A stretch of 7,708 nucleotides of DNA. It comes from Ilumatobacteraceae bacterium. Lineage in GTDB: Bacteria > Actinomycetota > Acidimicrobiia > Acidimicrobiales > Ilumatobacteraceae. Position numbers and translations under genes: made by a program. The stretch's first letter is position 1; each line of letters opens with the position of its first letter. The stretch spans positions 1 through 7,708 of the forward strand of contig JAENVT010000011.1 of NCBI GenBank assembly GCA_016650435.1, written 5' to 3'. Under the pieces are notes generated by a model. The model was not told the DNA's origin, did not search any database, and saw only the letters and a program-made list of their open reading frames with translations. This document shows, in pieces, positions 1 through 7,255 of the stretch.

Positions 1-1076
1 ACGCCAAGCTGGCGTTCTCCGCAGGCTTCTGCATCGTGTTCGCGGCGATCGCCCTCGATCGCATCACCACGGGCGAACGATCACTGAGGCATGGTCGCCC
101 GGTCACGGTGTGGATCGTCGACCGCCGCAGGCTGTGGGCCGTCGGGTTCGGCGTGGTGGTCGTGGCAGCACTCGGCGCCAAGGTGCTTAGCGTCCAGGAC
201 TTCCCCTCGTGGCGCGTCGGGCTGGGCTCGTGGGCCAAGTCGGTGATCGACTGGTTGAACAAGCACTTCCGGCGCGGCGTCCCGCTGATCGGTGGCACGG
301 GTTCGATCAGCGACTTCCTGGTGCGCGACATCCTCGACCCGATCCGCAGCGTGCTGCAGTCCGCGGCGTGGTGGTTGGTCGTTGCCTTCTTCGCGTTCAT
401 CGGTTGGATCAGCAAGGGCTGGCGGCTGGCGTTGCTGTGCACGTTGGCTCTGCTAGGCATCGCGGCGATGCACAACTGGGACCTGGCGATGGACACCCTC
501 AGTCAGGTGCTGGTCGCGGTCGTCATCAGCGTGGCGCTGGCCATACCGATCGGGATCTGGTCCGGCCGGTCGCGGTGGCTCGAAGCAGCACTGCGACCAT
601 TCCTCGATACCGCCCAGGTACTGCCGCAATTCGTCTACCTCGTGCCCGTCATCTTCCTGTTCAACGTCGGTCGTACGCCGGGTGTGATCGCTGCGGTGAT
701 CTACGCCCTGCCGCCGGGCATCCGCTTGGTCAGCCTGGGCCTGAAAGAAGTGCCGTTCGCGCCACGCGAGGCGGCGATTTCGTTCGGGGCCACTCCACGG
801 CAGGAATTGATCAAAGTGCAGCTCCCGTTGGCGTTCAAATCGATCATGCTCGGGATCAACCAAGTGATCCTGATGGTGCTGGCCACGGTGATCATCGCCG
901 GCCTGATCGGCGGCGGCGCGCTCGGGCTCGAAGCACTCGGCGGATTCACCAAACCGAACCTGAAGATGGGTGATGGCGTGGCGGCAGGGGTGAGTATTGT
1001 TCTGTTGGCGATGATCCTCGATCGACTCACCCAGGCATGGGGAAGCAGATCGGCACCGGAGAATCGCACATCGTGA
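1..1076 (+). CDS. ProW-type ABC transporter permease, two-domain form (5' end outside window)
   Basis: This is an inner-membrane permease subunit of a glycine betaine/proline/choline-type ABC importer (binding-protein-dependent transport family). The reading frame is open to the left edge (first full codon at base 3), so the GTG at 36 is not the true start. The visible part holds several hydrophobic segments, then a complete permease domain with the EAA loop at 768-830 (EAAISFGATPRQ, then VQLPLA and IMLGINQ), which contacts the ATPase. The first visible residues (bases 21-68, AGFCIVFAAIALDRIT) closely match the protein's own C-terminal end (bases 984-1031, AGVSIVLLAMILDRLT). This means the end of a first permease domain is followed by a second, as in fused two-domain ProW-like proteins. 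The stop is TGA at 1074-1076. The binding-protein gene follows 35 bases later, so they are probably co-transcribed. The family is clear; the exact substrate is not. Confidence 0.9.
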   Translation, partial: AKLAFSAGFCIVFAAIALDRITTGERSLRHGRPVTVWIVDRRRLWAVGFGVVVVAALGAKVLSVQDFPSWRVGLGSWAKSVIDWLNKHFRRGVPLIGGTGSISDFLVRDILDPIRSVLQSAAWWLVVAFFAFIGWISKGWRLALLCTLALLGIAAMHNWDLAMDTLSQVLVAVVISVALAIPIGIWSGRSRWLEAALRPFLDTAQVLPQFVYLVPVIFLFNVGRTPGVIAAVIYALPPGIRLVSLGLKEVPFAPREAAISFGATPRQELIKVQLPLAFKSIMLGINQVILMVLATVIIAGLIGGGALGLEALGGFTKPNLKMGDGVAAGVSIVLLAMILDRLTQAWGSRSAPENRTS

Positions 1077-1100
1077 ACTCGCCTCGAATTGTCGGGGCCA

Positions 1101-1108
1101 AAGGGGAG
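1101..1108 (+). promoter_or_regulatory. Ribosome binding site of the binding-protein gene
   Basis: AAGGGGAG lies just ahead of the ATG at 1112. It supports that start over the in-frame ATG at 1037, which lies inside the permease gene and would put a hydrophilic extension before the signal peptide. Confidence 0.75.
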
Positions 1109-1111
1109 AAT

Positions 1112-2167
1112 ATGAGAACAACGATTCGTACATCCGCCCGCTTTGCGGCAGCCGCTCTTGCGCTTGCGCTCGTTGCCGCAGCGTGCGGTAGCGACAGCAA
1201 GGCAAGCGACGCCACTACTGCCGGGGCAGGCACCCAGGGCGCCACCGACGGCACTACGGCACCCGCCCCTGCCGGCACCAATCCTGCAGCTGCCGGAAGC
1301 GGCGCAGGTATCAAACTCGCCGTCAACCCGTGGACAGGTTCGGCAGTCAACGCCAACGTCGCCAAGGTCGTGCTGGAATCCAAGCTCGGCACCCCGACCG
1401 AGCTCGTAGCGCTCGACGAGAACGCTGCCTGGGTCGGTCTTGATTCCGGCGATCTCGACGCCAACCTGGAGATCTGGCCGTCGGGTCACGCCGCCGATCA
1501 CAAGACATACATCGAGGAGAAGAAGAGTGTCGTCGATCTCGGCGTGCTCGGACCGCACGCCAAGATCGGCTGGTACGTGCCGTCGTTCGTCATCGATCAG
1601 CACCCCGAACTGAAGACGTGGGAAGGGTTCAAGGATCCGACGCTCGCCAAGTTGTTCGCCACCGCCGAGTCGGGCGCTCAGGGTCAGTTCTTGATGGGCG
1701 ATCCCAGCTACGTGACGTACGACGAGCAGATCATCAAGAACCTCAATCTGCCGTTGAAGTACACCGTCGCCGGTTCCGAGGCCGCATTGATCACCGCGAT
1801 CCAGGCTTCAGAGACCGACCAGAAGCCGTTGCTGCTGCAGTTCTGGCAGCCACACTGGTTGCAGTCGAAGGTCAAGCTGACCCAGGTTGAGCTGCCCGCA
1901 GTGACCGATGCCTGCCTGGCATCCGCCGCAGCAGCAGATGGCAACTACGCCTGTGACTATCCCGTCGACGAGCTGTACAAGGCCGCCAACGCCGGGCTCG
2001 AGGCCAAGAACAAGGCAGCCTTCGATTTCCTGTCGAAGTTCCAATTGACCACTGATCAGCAGAACGAGATCGCGGCCATGGTCGACAGCGACGGCCAGAC
2101 CCCCGACGCCGCCGCGAAGGCATGGGTCGACGCCAACCCCGACGTAGTCACCGGCTGGCTCGGCTGA
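1112..2167 (+). CDS. OpuAC-type glycine betaine/choline-binding lipoprotein of an ABC importer
   Basis: This 351-residue extracellular binding protein would capture a quaternary amine and hand it to the permease encoded just upstream. It starts with a lipoprotein signal peptide: RTTIRTSAR, a hydrophobic Ala/Leu core, then VAAAC with Cys25 as the lipid anchor. Residues 26-65 form a low-complexity Ala/Thr/Gly/Pro linker, typical of actinomycete surface lipoproteins. The OpuAC domain runs from about residue 66 to 350. It has NPWTGS (Trp74) near its start, EIWPSGH (Trp122) and further Trp at 107, 154, 170, 245 and 249; aromatic residues of this kind form the cation-binding cage in the family, but which ones do so here cannot be told. 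Cys268 and Cys281 may form a disulfide. The family is clear. Betaine, proline betaine and choline cannot be separated from sequence alone. Confidence 0.9.
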   Translation: MRTTIRTSARFAAAALALALVAAACGSDSKASDATTAGAGTQGATDGTTAPAPAGTNPAAAGSGAGIKLAVNPWTGSAVNANVAKVVLESKLGTPTELVALDENAAWVGLDSGDLDANLEIWPSGHAADHKTYIEEKKSVVDLGVLGPHAKIGWYVPSFVIDQHPELKTWEGFKDPTLAKLFATAESGAQGQFLMGDPSYVTYDEQIIKNLNLPLKYTVAGSEAALITAIQASETDQKPLLLQFWQPHWLQSKVKLTQVELPAVTDACLASAAAADGNYACDYPVDELYKAANAGLEAKNKAAFDFLSKFQLTTDQQNEIAAMVDSDGQTPDAAAKAWVDANPDVVTGWLG

Positions 2168-2178
2168 TCCACACTCCC

Positions 2179-2231
2179 GCGAACTTTGTCGCTGCGAGGA
2201 CGCTCAAGGTCTTCGCAGCGACAAGGTTCGT
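2179..2231 (+). terminator. Long hairpin between convergent genes, probable terminator
   Basis: Bases 2179-2201 pair with 2209-2231 around a 7-base loop (2202-2208). I count 20 Watson-Crick pairs and 3 G-U pairs, with no bulge. It begins 11 bases after the binding-protein stop and ends exactly before the betA stop codon (TAA, 2234-2232). The G-U pairs hold only in the plus-strand RNA; in the minus-strand RNA they become A-C mismatches, so it is best suited to ending the transporter transcript, though it could serve both sides. No clear U-tract follows on either strand, so intrinsic termination is likely but not certain. Confidence 0.7.
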
Positions 2232-3896
2232 TTACTTCGCTCGATAGAAGTCGACAGGTTCTGGCGCGAGCGGGGTGTTGCCGAGGATCAGGTCGGCGGC
2301 CTTCTCCGCCATCATCATCACCGGCGCGTAGATGTTGCCGTTGGTGACGTAGCGCATCGCCGATGCGTCGACCACCCGAATGCCGTCGACGCCATGAACC
2401 CGCATCGTCAGCGGGTCGACGACGCTGTTGTCGACTTCTCGTCCCATGCGGCAGGTGCACGAAGGATGCAACGCGGTCTCCCCATCGGTGCGCACCCAAT
2501 CGAGGATCTGCTCATCGGTGTCGACACTCGGTCCGGGTGAGACCTCGCCTCCGTTGAACGGCTCCATCGCCGGCTGATTCAGGATGCGACGGGCGATGCG
2601 AATGGCCTCGACCCATTCGCGGCGATCTTCGGGCGTGGAGATGTAGTTGAAGCGCAGCGCCGGTTTGGCCTTCGGGTCGGTCGAGGTGATCTGCACCGAG
2701 CCGCGCGAGTTGCTGTACATCGGTCCGATGTGCACCTGATAGCCGTGCCCGCCTGCCGGCGATGATCCGTCGTAGCGCACTGCGATCGGCAGGAAGTGAA
2801 ACATCAAGTTGGGATAAGCGACCTCGTCGTTGCTGCGGGCGAACCCACCGCCTTCGAAGTGGTTCGACGCACCGGGCCCCTTGCGCAAGAACAGCCACTC
2901 GGCGCCGATGAACGGCCGCCGCCACATCTTCAACTGCGGTTGCAACGACACGGGTTGCTTGCACGAGTACTGCACGTAGACCTCGAGATGGTCCTGCATG
3001 TGTTGGCCGACAGCGGGCAGGTCGTGGACGACGGGAATGCCGAGGGCGCCAAGGTCGGTGGCGTTACCGACTCCGCTGAGCTGCAACAACTGTGGCGAGT
3101 TGAACGCCCCGCCGCACAGGATCACCTCCTCGGCAGTCGCTCGCTGCGTGCCGCCTCGCCGGGTGCTGTACTCGACGCCGGTCGCCTTGGTGCCGTCGAA
3201 CAACACGCGGTGCACGAGGGCGCGCGTCGTGACTGTGAGGTTCTTGCGGTGCATGACCGGGTGAAGATAGGCACGTGCCGCGCTGAGTCGTCGGCCGCGA
3301 CGAACGTTGCGGTCGAACTTGGCGAAACCCTCTTGCTGGAAACCGTTGACGTCGTCTGTGATCGGGAATCCAGCCTGCTGAACGGCTTCGAAGAACGCGC
3401 CGAACAGCGGGTTGGTCGCCGGGCCGCGCTCCAGCTCCAGTGGCCCGCTGTGACCTCGAAATTGATCGCCACTGTCGGCCGCCAGGCAGTTCTCCATCTT
3501 CTTGAAGTACGGCAGGCAATGGGCATAGTCCCACGTCTCCATGCCGGGATCGGCAGCCCATCGCTCGAAGTCCAGCGGGTTGCCGCGCTGGAAGATCATC
3601 CCGTTGATGCTGCTGGAACCGCCCAGCACCTTGCCGCGGGCGTGGTAGATCTTGCGGCCGTTCATGAACGGCTCCGGTTCGCTCTCGTACTTCCAGTCGT
3701 AGAACTTGCTGCCGATGGGAAAGGTCAGCGCCGCCGGCATGTGGATGAAAACGTCCCACTTGTAGTCGGGCCGGCCGGCCTCGAGCACGAGCACGCTGGT
3801 GGTCGGATCGGCGCTGAGACGATTGGCCAACGCCGAGCCGGCCGAACCGCCGCCGACGATCACGTAGTCGTATGTAGTCGGGTCGTGGGTGGTCAT
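2232..3896 (-). CDS. betA: Choline dehydrogenase-like GMC flavoprotein oxidoreductase
   Basis: This 554-residue FAD enzyme of the GMC family probably oxidises choline to betaine aldehyde (and possibly on to glycine betaine). The N-terminal Rossmann motif is VGGGSAG (Gly15, Gly17, Gly20), with LEAG at 38-41. The GMC signature [13 protein letters not shown] is at 88-100 and is followed by [20 protein letters not shown], a stretch characteristic of BetA. Near the C-terminus, HPSCTCRMG (477-485) and TNGNIYAP give a His477/Asn521 pair with the same 44-residue spacing as the catalytic His466/Asn510 of choline oxidase. The length is normal for BetA (about 550). The start is set by the ATGA overlap with the iclR stop; a longer in-frame opening back to 4073 lies wholly within iclR. 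There is no strong ribosome site, so translation is probably coupled. Another alcohol substrate remains possible. Confidence 0.88.
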   Translation of the reverse strand: MTTHDPTTYDYVIVGGGSAGSALANRLSADPTTSVLVLEAGRPDYKWDVFIHMPAALTFPIGSKFYDWKYESEPEPFMNGRKIYHARGKVLGGSSSINGMIFQRGNPLDFERWAADPGMETWDYAHCLPYFKKMENCLAADSGDQFRGHSGPLELERGPATNPLFGAFFEAVQQAGFPITDDVNGFQQEGFAKFDRNVRRGRRLSAARAYLHPVMHRKNLTVTTRALVHRVLFDGTKATGVEYSTRRGGTQRATAEEVILCGGAFNSPQLLQLSGVGNATDLGALGIPVVHDLPAVGQHMQDHLEVYVQYSCKQPVSLQPQLKMWRRPFIGAEWLFLRKGPGASNHFEGGGFARSNDEVAYPNLMFHFLPIAVRYDGSSPAGGHGYQVHIGPMYSNSRGSVQITSTDPKAKPALRFNYISTPEDRREWVEAIRIARRILNQPAMEPFNGGEVSPGPSVDTDEQILDWVRTDGETALHPSCTCRMGREVDNSVVDPLTMRVHGVDGIRVVDASAMRYVTNGNIYAPVMMMAEKAADLILGNTPLAPEPVDFYRAK

Positions 3897-4624
3897 AGCT
3901 GCACTCGCTCGGCAGCTGTCGCAACCAGCCGGCCAACCTCGTCGGCATCGACGTCGCCAGGAAAGCGATACGCCGGCCCGTGGGCGTGGATCGCCCCGAC
4001 GACGCGTCCGCGACTGTCGCGGATCGGAGCGGCAACAGAGTTGAGCCCATCGAGGAACTCCTCGAATGCCCACGCGTAGCCCTGGGCCACGATCTCGGCG
4101 AACCGGGCGCGAATCGCGTCGGCGTCTGTCAGCGTGCCACTGGCCGTTCGCTCCAGCGGTTGGTCGAGGTAACGATCGGCGTCGATGGCACCAAACGCCA
4201 ACAGCACCTGGCCGGACGAGACGGTATGGGCGGGCAAGCGTTCGCCCGTCCAGTCGCGTACCTGCACCTGGTTGTCGGCATCGACCTGGTCGAGATAGAG
4301 CATGTCGAAGCCGTCGGCGATCGATAGGCCAGCAGCTTCGCCCGTGGCCTTCACGACAACGTGGAGGTGCGGCCGCACTGCGGCGATCAGCGATCGCCCG
4401 GGCAGCACCGCGGCAGCGATCTCGATCATCCCTGCACCGACTCGGTAGTTGCCGCCCGGCTCGATCTGCTCGACCATGCCGAGATCTTCGAGGGTCGACA
4501 GCATGCGCGACACGGTGCTCTTCGGCAAGCTGACGCGCTCGGCGACATCGGTGACGCCGGCGGGTCCGCCCGACAGGCAGCGCAGCACGGCAAATGCGCG
4601 CTCGACAGACTGCACCCCCGACAT
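3893..4624 (-). CDS. IclR-family transcriptional regulator
   Basis: This 243-residue DNA-binding regulator has the usual IclR length and layout. The winged helix-turn-helix occupies roughly residues 4-62 ([12 protein letters not shown], then [19 protein letters not shown], then LEDLGMVEQ). The effector-binding domain runs from about 75 to 240, with recognisable family stretches around SSGQVLLAF and [20 protein letters not shown] and ending in HGPAYRF. Its ATG overlaps the folD stop (TGATG), and its stop overlaps the betA start (ATGA), so it is made together with both. An AAGGAG at 4643-4638 lies inside the end of folD, 13 bases from the ATG, which is rather far. The inducer is likely choline, betaine or a C1-related product, by context only. 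It probably controls its own operon through the palindrome at 7219-7237. Confidence 0.93.
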   Translation of the reverse strand: MSGVQSVERAFAVLRCLSGGPAGVTDVAERVSLPKSTVSRMLSTLEDLGMVEQIEPGGNYRVGAGMIEIAAAVLPGRSLIAAVRPHLHVVVKATGEAAGLSIADGFDMLYLDQVDADNQVQVRDWTGERLPAHTVSSGQVLLAFGAIDADRYLDQPLERTASGTLTDADAIRARFAEIVAQGYAWAFEEFLDGLNSVAAPIRDSRGRVVGAIHAHGPAYRFPGDVDADEVGRLVATAAERVQL

Positions 4625-5481
4625 CAGGCCGGAAACGCTCCTTGCATACGTGCTGCCTCGAGCGTGTTCTGCAGCAGACAGGCGATCGTCATCGGTCCCG
4701 TGCCACCGGGCATCGGGGTGATGGCGCCGGCGATCAACGAAACGGGATCGAAGTCGACGTCGCCGACGATCCCGTTCTCGGTGCGCGAGACGCCGACATC
4801 GATCACCGTCGCCCCCGGCTTCACATGTGCAGCTGTGATCATTCGAGCGCTACCGGCGGCGGCGACGATGATGTCGGCTTCGCGGCAGACCTCGACGAGA
4901 TCGGCCGTGCGCGAATGGGCAAGGGTGACTGTTGTGTCGACGCCCTTGCGGCCGAGCAGCAACACCATCGGCAGGCCCACCAGTGTCGAACGGCCGACAA
5001 CTACCGCGCGCTTGCCAGCCGTCGGGATGTCGTAGCGCTGCAGCAACCGCATCACGCCCAGCGGCGTGCATCCGACGTGACCGGGTTGGCCACGCACCAG
5101 GCGGCCCAACGATGCCTCGGTGAGGCCATCGACATCCTTCTCGGCAGGGATCATTCGCAGCAGTGGCTCGGCCTCGAGGCCACCCGGCAATGGGAGCTGG
5201 CACAGGATGCCGTGCACGCCGCGATCGGCGACCAGCGCGGCAACTGTGTCTTCGAGTTCGGCCTGGCTGACGTTGCCGTCGATGGCAACGTGGCGCGACT
5301 GCATGCCGGCCTCGGCGGCCTTCTTCTGCTTGCTGCGGACATAGATCTGACTGGGCTTGTCGTCGCCGACCAACACCGTCGCCAAACACACCGGCGGACT
5401 GCCTGCTGCCTCGATCTCGGCGCGCAACTCGGCGACGATGTCGTCGCGTAGTTGGGTGCCGTTCATGATGACGGCTGTCAT
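4624..5481 (-). CDS. folD: Bifunctional methylene-THF dehydrogenase / methenyl-THF cyclohydrolase FolD
   Basis: This 285-residue cytosolic enzyme oxidises 5,10-methylene-THF to methenyl-THF with NADP+ (or NAD+) and hydrolyses that to 10-formyl-THF. The catalytic YxxxK is Tyr47/Lys51 (YVRSK), followed by QLPLP at 95-99 and KDVDG at 115-119. The Rossmann nucleotide site is [12 protein letters not shown] (about 160-171). The C-terminal folate-site motif is PGGTGPMT at 258-265, usually written PGGVGPMT, so Val is replaced by Thr here. The length is standard. The start at 5481 is preferred over Met6 (5466) because a GAGGG lies 4 bases upstream, overlapping the fhs stop. The gene sits 7 bases after fhs, the next enzyme in C1 metabolism, and overlaps iclR by one base. 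Confidence 0.96.
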   Translation of the reverse strand: MTAVIMNGTQLRDDIVAELRAEIEAAGSPPVCLATVLVGDDKPSQIYVRSKQKKAAEAGMQSRHVAIDGNVSQAELEDTVAALVADRGVHGILCQLPLPGGLEAEPLLRMIPAEKDVDGLTEASLGRLVRGQPGHVGCTPLGVMRLLQRYDIPTAGKRAVVVGRSTLVGLPMVLLLGRKGVDTTVTLAHSRTADLVEVCREADIIVAAAGSARMITAAHVKPGATVIDVGVSRTENGIVGDVDFDPVSLIAGAITPMPGGTGPMTIACLLQNTLEAARMQGAFPA

Positions 5482-5485
5482 ATCG

Positions 5486-5490
5486 CCCTC
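5486..5490 (-). promoter_or_regulatory. Ribosome binding site of folD
   Basis: On the minus strand, GAGGG overlaps the last two bases of the fhs stop codon (TGAGGG) and lies 4 bases before the folD ATG. The arrangement suggests that ribosomes finishing fhs can restart on folD. Confidence 0.6.
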
Positions 5491-7186
5491 ACGACAGGCC
5501 GACGACTTCGCCGTGCTCGTCGAAGTCGATGATCGACGCCGCCGGCGCGGACCCGAGACCCGGCATGGTCGTCATATCGCCGCAGATCGGATAGATGAAC
5601 CCGGCGCCGACCGAGGCCCTGACTTCGCGGACATTGAGCGTGTGGCCGGTGGGGGCACCCTTCAACGAGGCGTCTCCGCTGATCGACAGGTGCGTCTTGG
5701 CGATACAGATCGGAAGACCGCCAAAGCCGTTCTTCTCGTACCGCGCGAGCTGGGTGTTGGCCGCGGGCGAATAAGTGACGTTGCCGGCCCCATAGATCTT
5801 GGTGGCGATCGATTCGATCTTCTCCTTCAGCGTTGCATCGAGCGGATAGCAGAACGTGAACGTGCTCGGCTCGTCGCAGGCCTCGACGACAGCCTGGGCG
5901 AGATCGGTAGCACCCTTGCCACCGTCGGAGAAGTGGGTGCACACGGCAACGCGAGCGCCGACCGACTCGGCGATCTCGCGGATCGCCTGATGCTCGCTGT
6001 CGAAGTCGCCCGGGAAGGCGTTGATGGCCACGACAGGTGAGACGCCGTGGACCTTGACGTTCTCGATCTGCTTGATGAGGTTGGCCGCGCCGGCGCGCAC
6101 GTCGTCGGGATTCTCGGCCAGCAACTCGGGCGGCAGTGGCTTGCCGGCGACGATCTTGAACTTGCCGCTGTGGGCCTTCAGTGCCCGAACCGTGGCGACC
6201 AGCACGGCGGCGTCGGGAACCATCCCCGAGGTGCGGCACTTGATGTTGAAGAAGCGCTCGGCACCCATGTCGGCACCGAATCCGGCTTCGGTGATGAGGT
6301 AGTCGCCGCTGTGGATCCCGATGAGATCGCCGATGATCGACGAGTTGCCGTGGGCGATGTTGCCGAACGGACCGGCGTGAACGATGACCGGCGTGTTCTC
6401 GAGGGTCTGCAGCAGGTTGGGCTTCAGTGCTTCGCGCATGATGACGGCCATCGAACCGGCGCCCTTCAGTTGCTCGGCGGTAACGGGGTCGCCGGCGCGG
6501 TTGTAGCCGACCACGATCCGCCCGAGGCGGGCCCGCAGATCCTTTGCCGACGTCGACAGTGCCCAGATGGCCATCACTTCGGAGGCCGCGGTGATGTCGA
6601 AACCGGTCTGGCGAGTGACGCCATCGGCTTTGCCGCCGAGACCGACGATGATGTTGCGCAACGCCCGATCGTTGACGTCGAGCACGCGTCGCCACGTGAT
6701 GTTGTGGATGTCGAGATCGAGTTCGTTGCCCTGGTGCAGATGGTTGTCGACCATCGCCGACAGCAGGTTGTGGGCCGCGGTGACGGCATGGAAGTCGCCC
6801 GTCAGGTGCAGGTTGAGCAGCTCCATTGGGATCACCTGGCTGTAACCGCCGCCGGCCGCGCCACCCTTGATGCCAAAGGTCGGGCCCATCGAGGGTTGGC
6901 GCAAGCTGATGGCCGCCCGCTTGCCGATGTGCTTCATCGCCATGCCGAGACCGACCGTTGTGGTGGTCTTGCCTTCGCCCAGCGGGGTCGGAGTGATCGC
7001 GGTGACGACGACGTATTTGGCCTTCGGCCGGTCGGCGAGTTCGTCGATCGCCTCCAGGCGGATCTTGGCCAGCTCGTCACCGTGCGCCTCGAGGAGATGG
7101 GGCCCGATGCCCATCTGAGCGGCGATCTCGGTGAGTGGCAACAGCGTGCCGGCACGGGCGATGTCGAGGTCGGATGGAAAAGCCAC
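5489..7186 (-). CDS. fhs: Formate-tetrahydrofolate ligase
   Basis: This 565-residue enzyme catalyses formate + ATP + THF to 10-formyl-THF + ADP + phosphate, a reversible reaction that can also release formate with ATP gain. The ATP-binding loop is TPTPLGEGKTTT near residue 65. The first family signature is FGIKGGAAGGGYSQV (about 104-118), followed by LTGDFHAVTAAHNLL. The second signature appears as VATVRALKAHSG (about 329-340), with Ser where Gly is usual. The length matches monofunctional bacterial Fhs (about 555-560). The start is GTG at 7186, chosen because AAAGGAG lies 7 bases upstream and the following residues (FPSDLDIARAG) match the usual N-terminus. It is the first gene of the fhs-folD-iclR-betA unit. 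Confidence 0.96.
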   Translation of the reverse strand: MAFPSDLDIARAGTLLPLTEIAAQMGIGPHLLEAHGDELAKIRLEAIDELADRPKAKYVVVTAITPTPLGEGKTTTTVGLGMAMKHIGKRAAISLRQPSMGPTFGIKGGAAGGGYSQVIPMELLNLHLTGDFHAVTAAHNLLSAMVDNHLHQGNELDLDIHNITWRRVLDVNDRALRNIIVGLGGKADGVTRQTGFDITAASEVMAIWALSTSAKDLRARLGRIVVGYNRAGDPVTAEQLKGAGSMAVIMREALKPNLLQTLENTPVIVHAGPFGNIAHGNSSIIGDLIGIHSGDYLITEAGFGADMGAERFFNIKCRTSGMVPDAAVLVATVRALKAHSGKFKIVAGKPLPPELLAENPDDVRAGAANLIKQIENVKVHGVSPVVAINAFPGDFDSEHQAIREIAESVGARVAVCTHFSDGGKGATDLAQAVVEACDEPSTFTFCYPLDATLKEKIESIATKIYGAGNVTYSPAANTQLARYEKNGFGGLPICIAKTHLSISGDASLKGAPTGHTLNVREVRASVGAGFIYPICGDMTTMPGLGSAPAASIIDFDEHGEVVGLS

Positions 7187-7193
7187 TGGTTGA

Positions 7194-7200
7194 CTCCTTT
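7194..7200 (-). promoter_or_regulatory. fhs: Strong ribosome binding site of fhs
   Basis: On the minus strand, AAAGGAG stands 7 bases before the GTG at 7186. It is the best ribosome site in the window and fixes GTG as the start, in line with fhs being the leading gene of its operon. Confidence 0.85.
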
Positions 7201-7218
7201 GTCAGGCCAATTCAGGTC

Positions 7219-7237
7219 GGTTCCACATTACGGAACC
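7219..7237 (-). promoter_or_regulatory. Interrupted palindrome upstream of fhs: candidate IclR operator over a promoter
   Basis: Read on the minus strand this is GGTTCCGTAATGTGGAACC: perfect 6-base arms around a 7-base spacer, centred 42 bases before the fhs start. Short inverted repeats with TTCC/GGAA-like cores are common for IclR-family regulators, and the operon carries one. The spacer contains TAATGT (7230-7225), a fair -10 hexamer. That would put the transcript start near 7218 and give a leader of about 30 bases carrying the AAAGGAG. No good -35 is visible (weak TTCCGC region). The symmetry is seen directly; the operator and promoter roles are inferred. Confidence 0.5.
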
Positions 7238-7255
7238 AGCCCACGATGCGGAATA

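Noticed and set aside
1037..1111. Upstream in-frame start for the binding protein at 1037
   Set aside because: It would overlap the permease gene and put 25 hydrophilic residues before the signal peptide. The ATG at 1112 has a good ribosome site and gives a normal lipoprotein signal.
3897..4073. N-terminal extension of betA up to 4073
   Set aside because: The added 59 residues are Arg/Cys-rich, overlap iclR completely and precede the FAD motif by an unusual length. The ATGA overlap gives the family's normal start.
2796..4079. Long open plus-strand frame (427 codons) opposite betA and the end of iclR
   Set aside because: It lies opposite a clearly conserved enzyme, and its translation shows no domain, signal or motif I recognise. 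Long antisense openings are expected in high-GC coding DNA.
5478..6695. Open minus-strand frame (405 codons) overlapping fhs in another frame
   Set aside because: The Arg-rich translation is typical of a frame-shifted reading of GC-rich coding DNA; fhs is intact in its own frame, so this is not a frameshifted piece.
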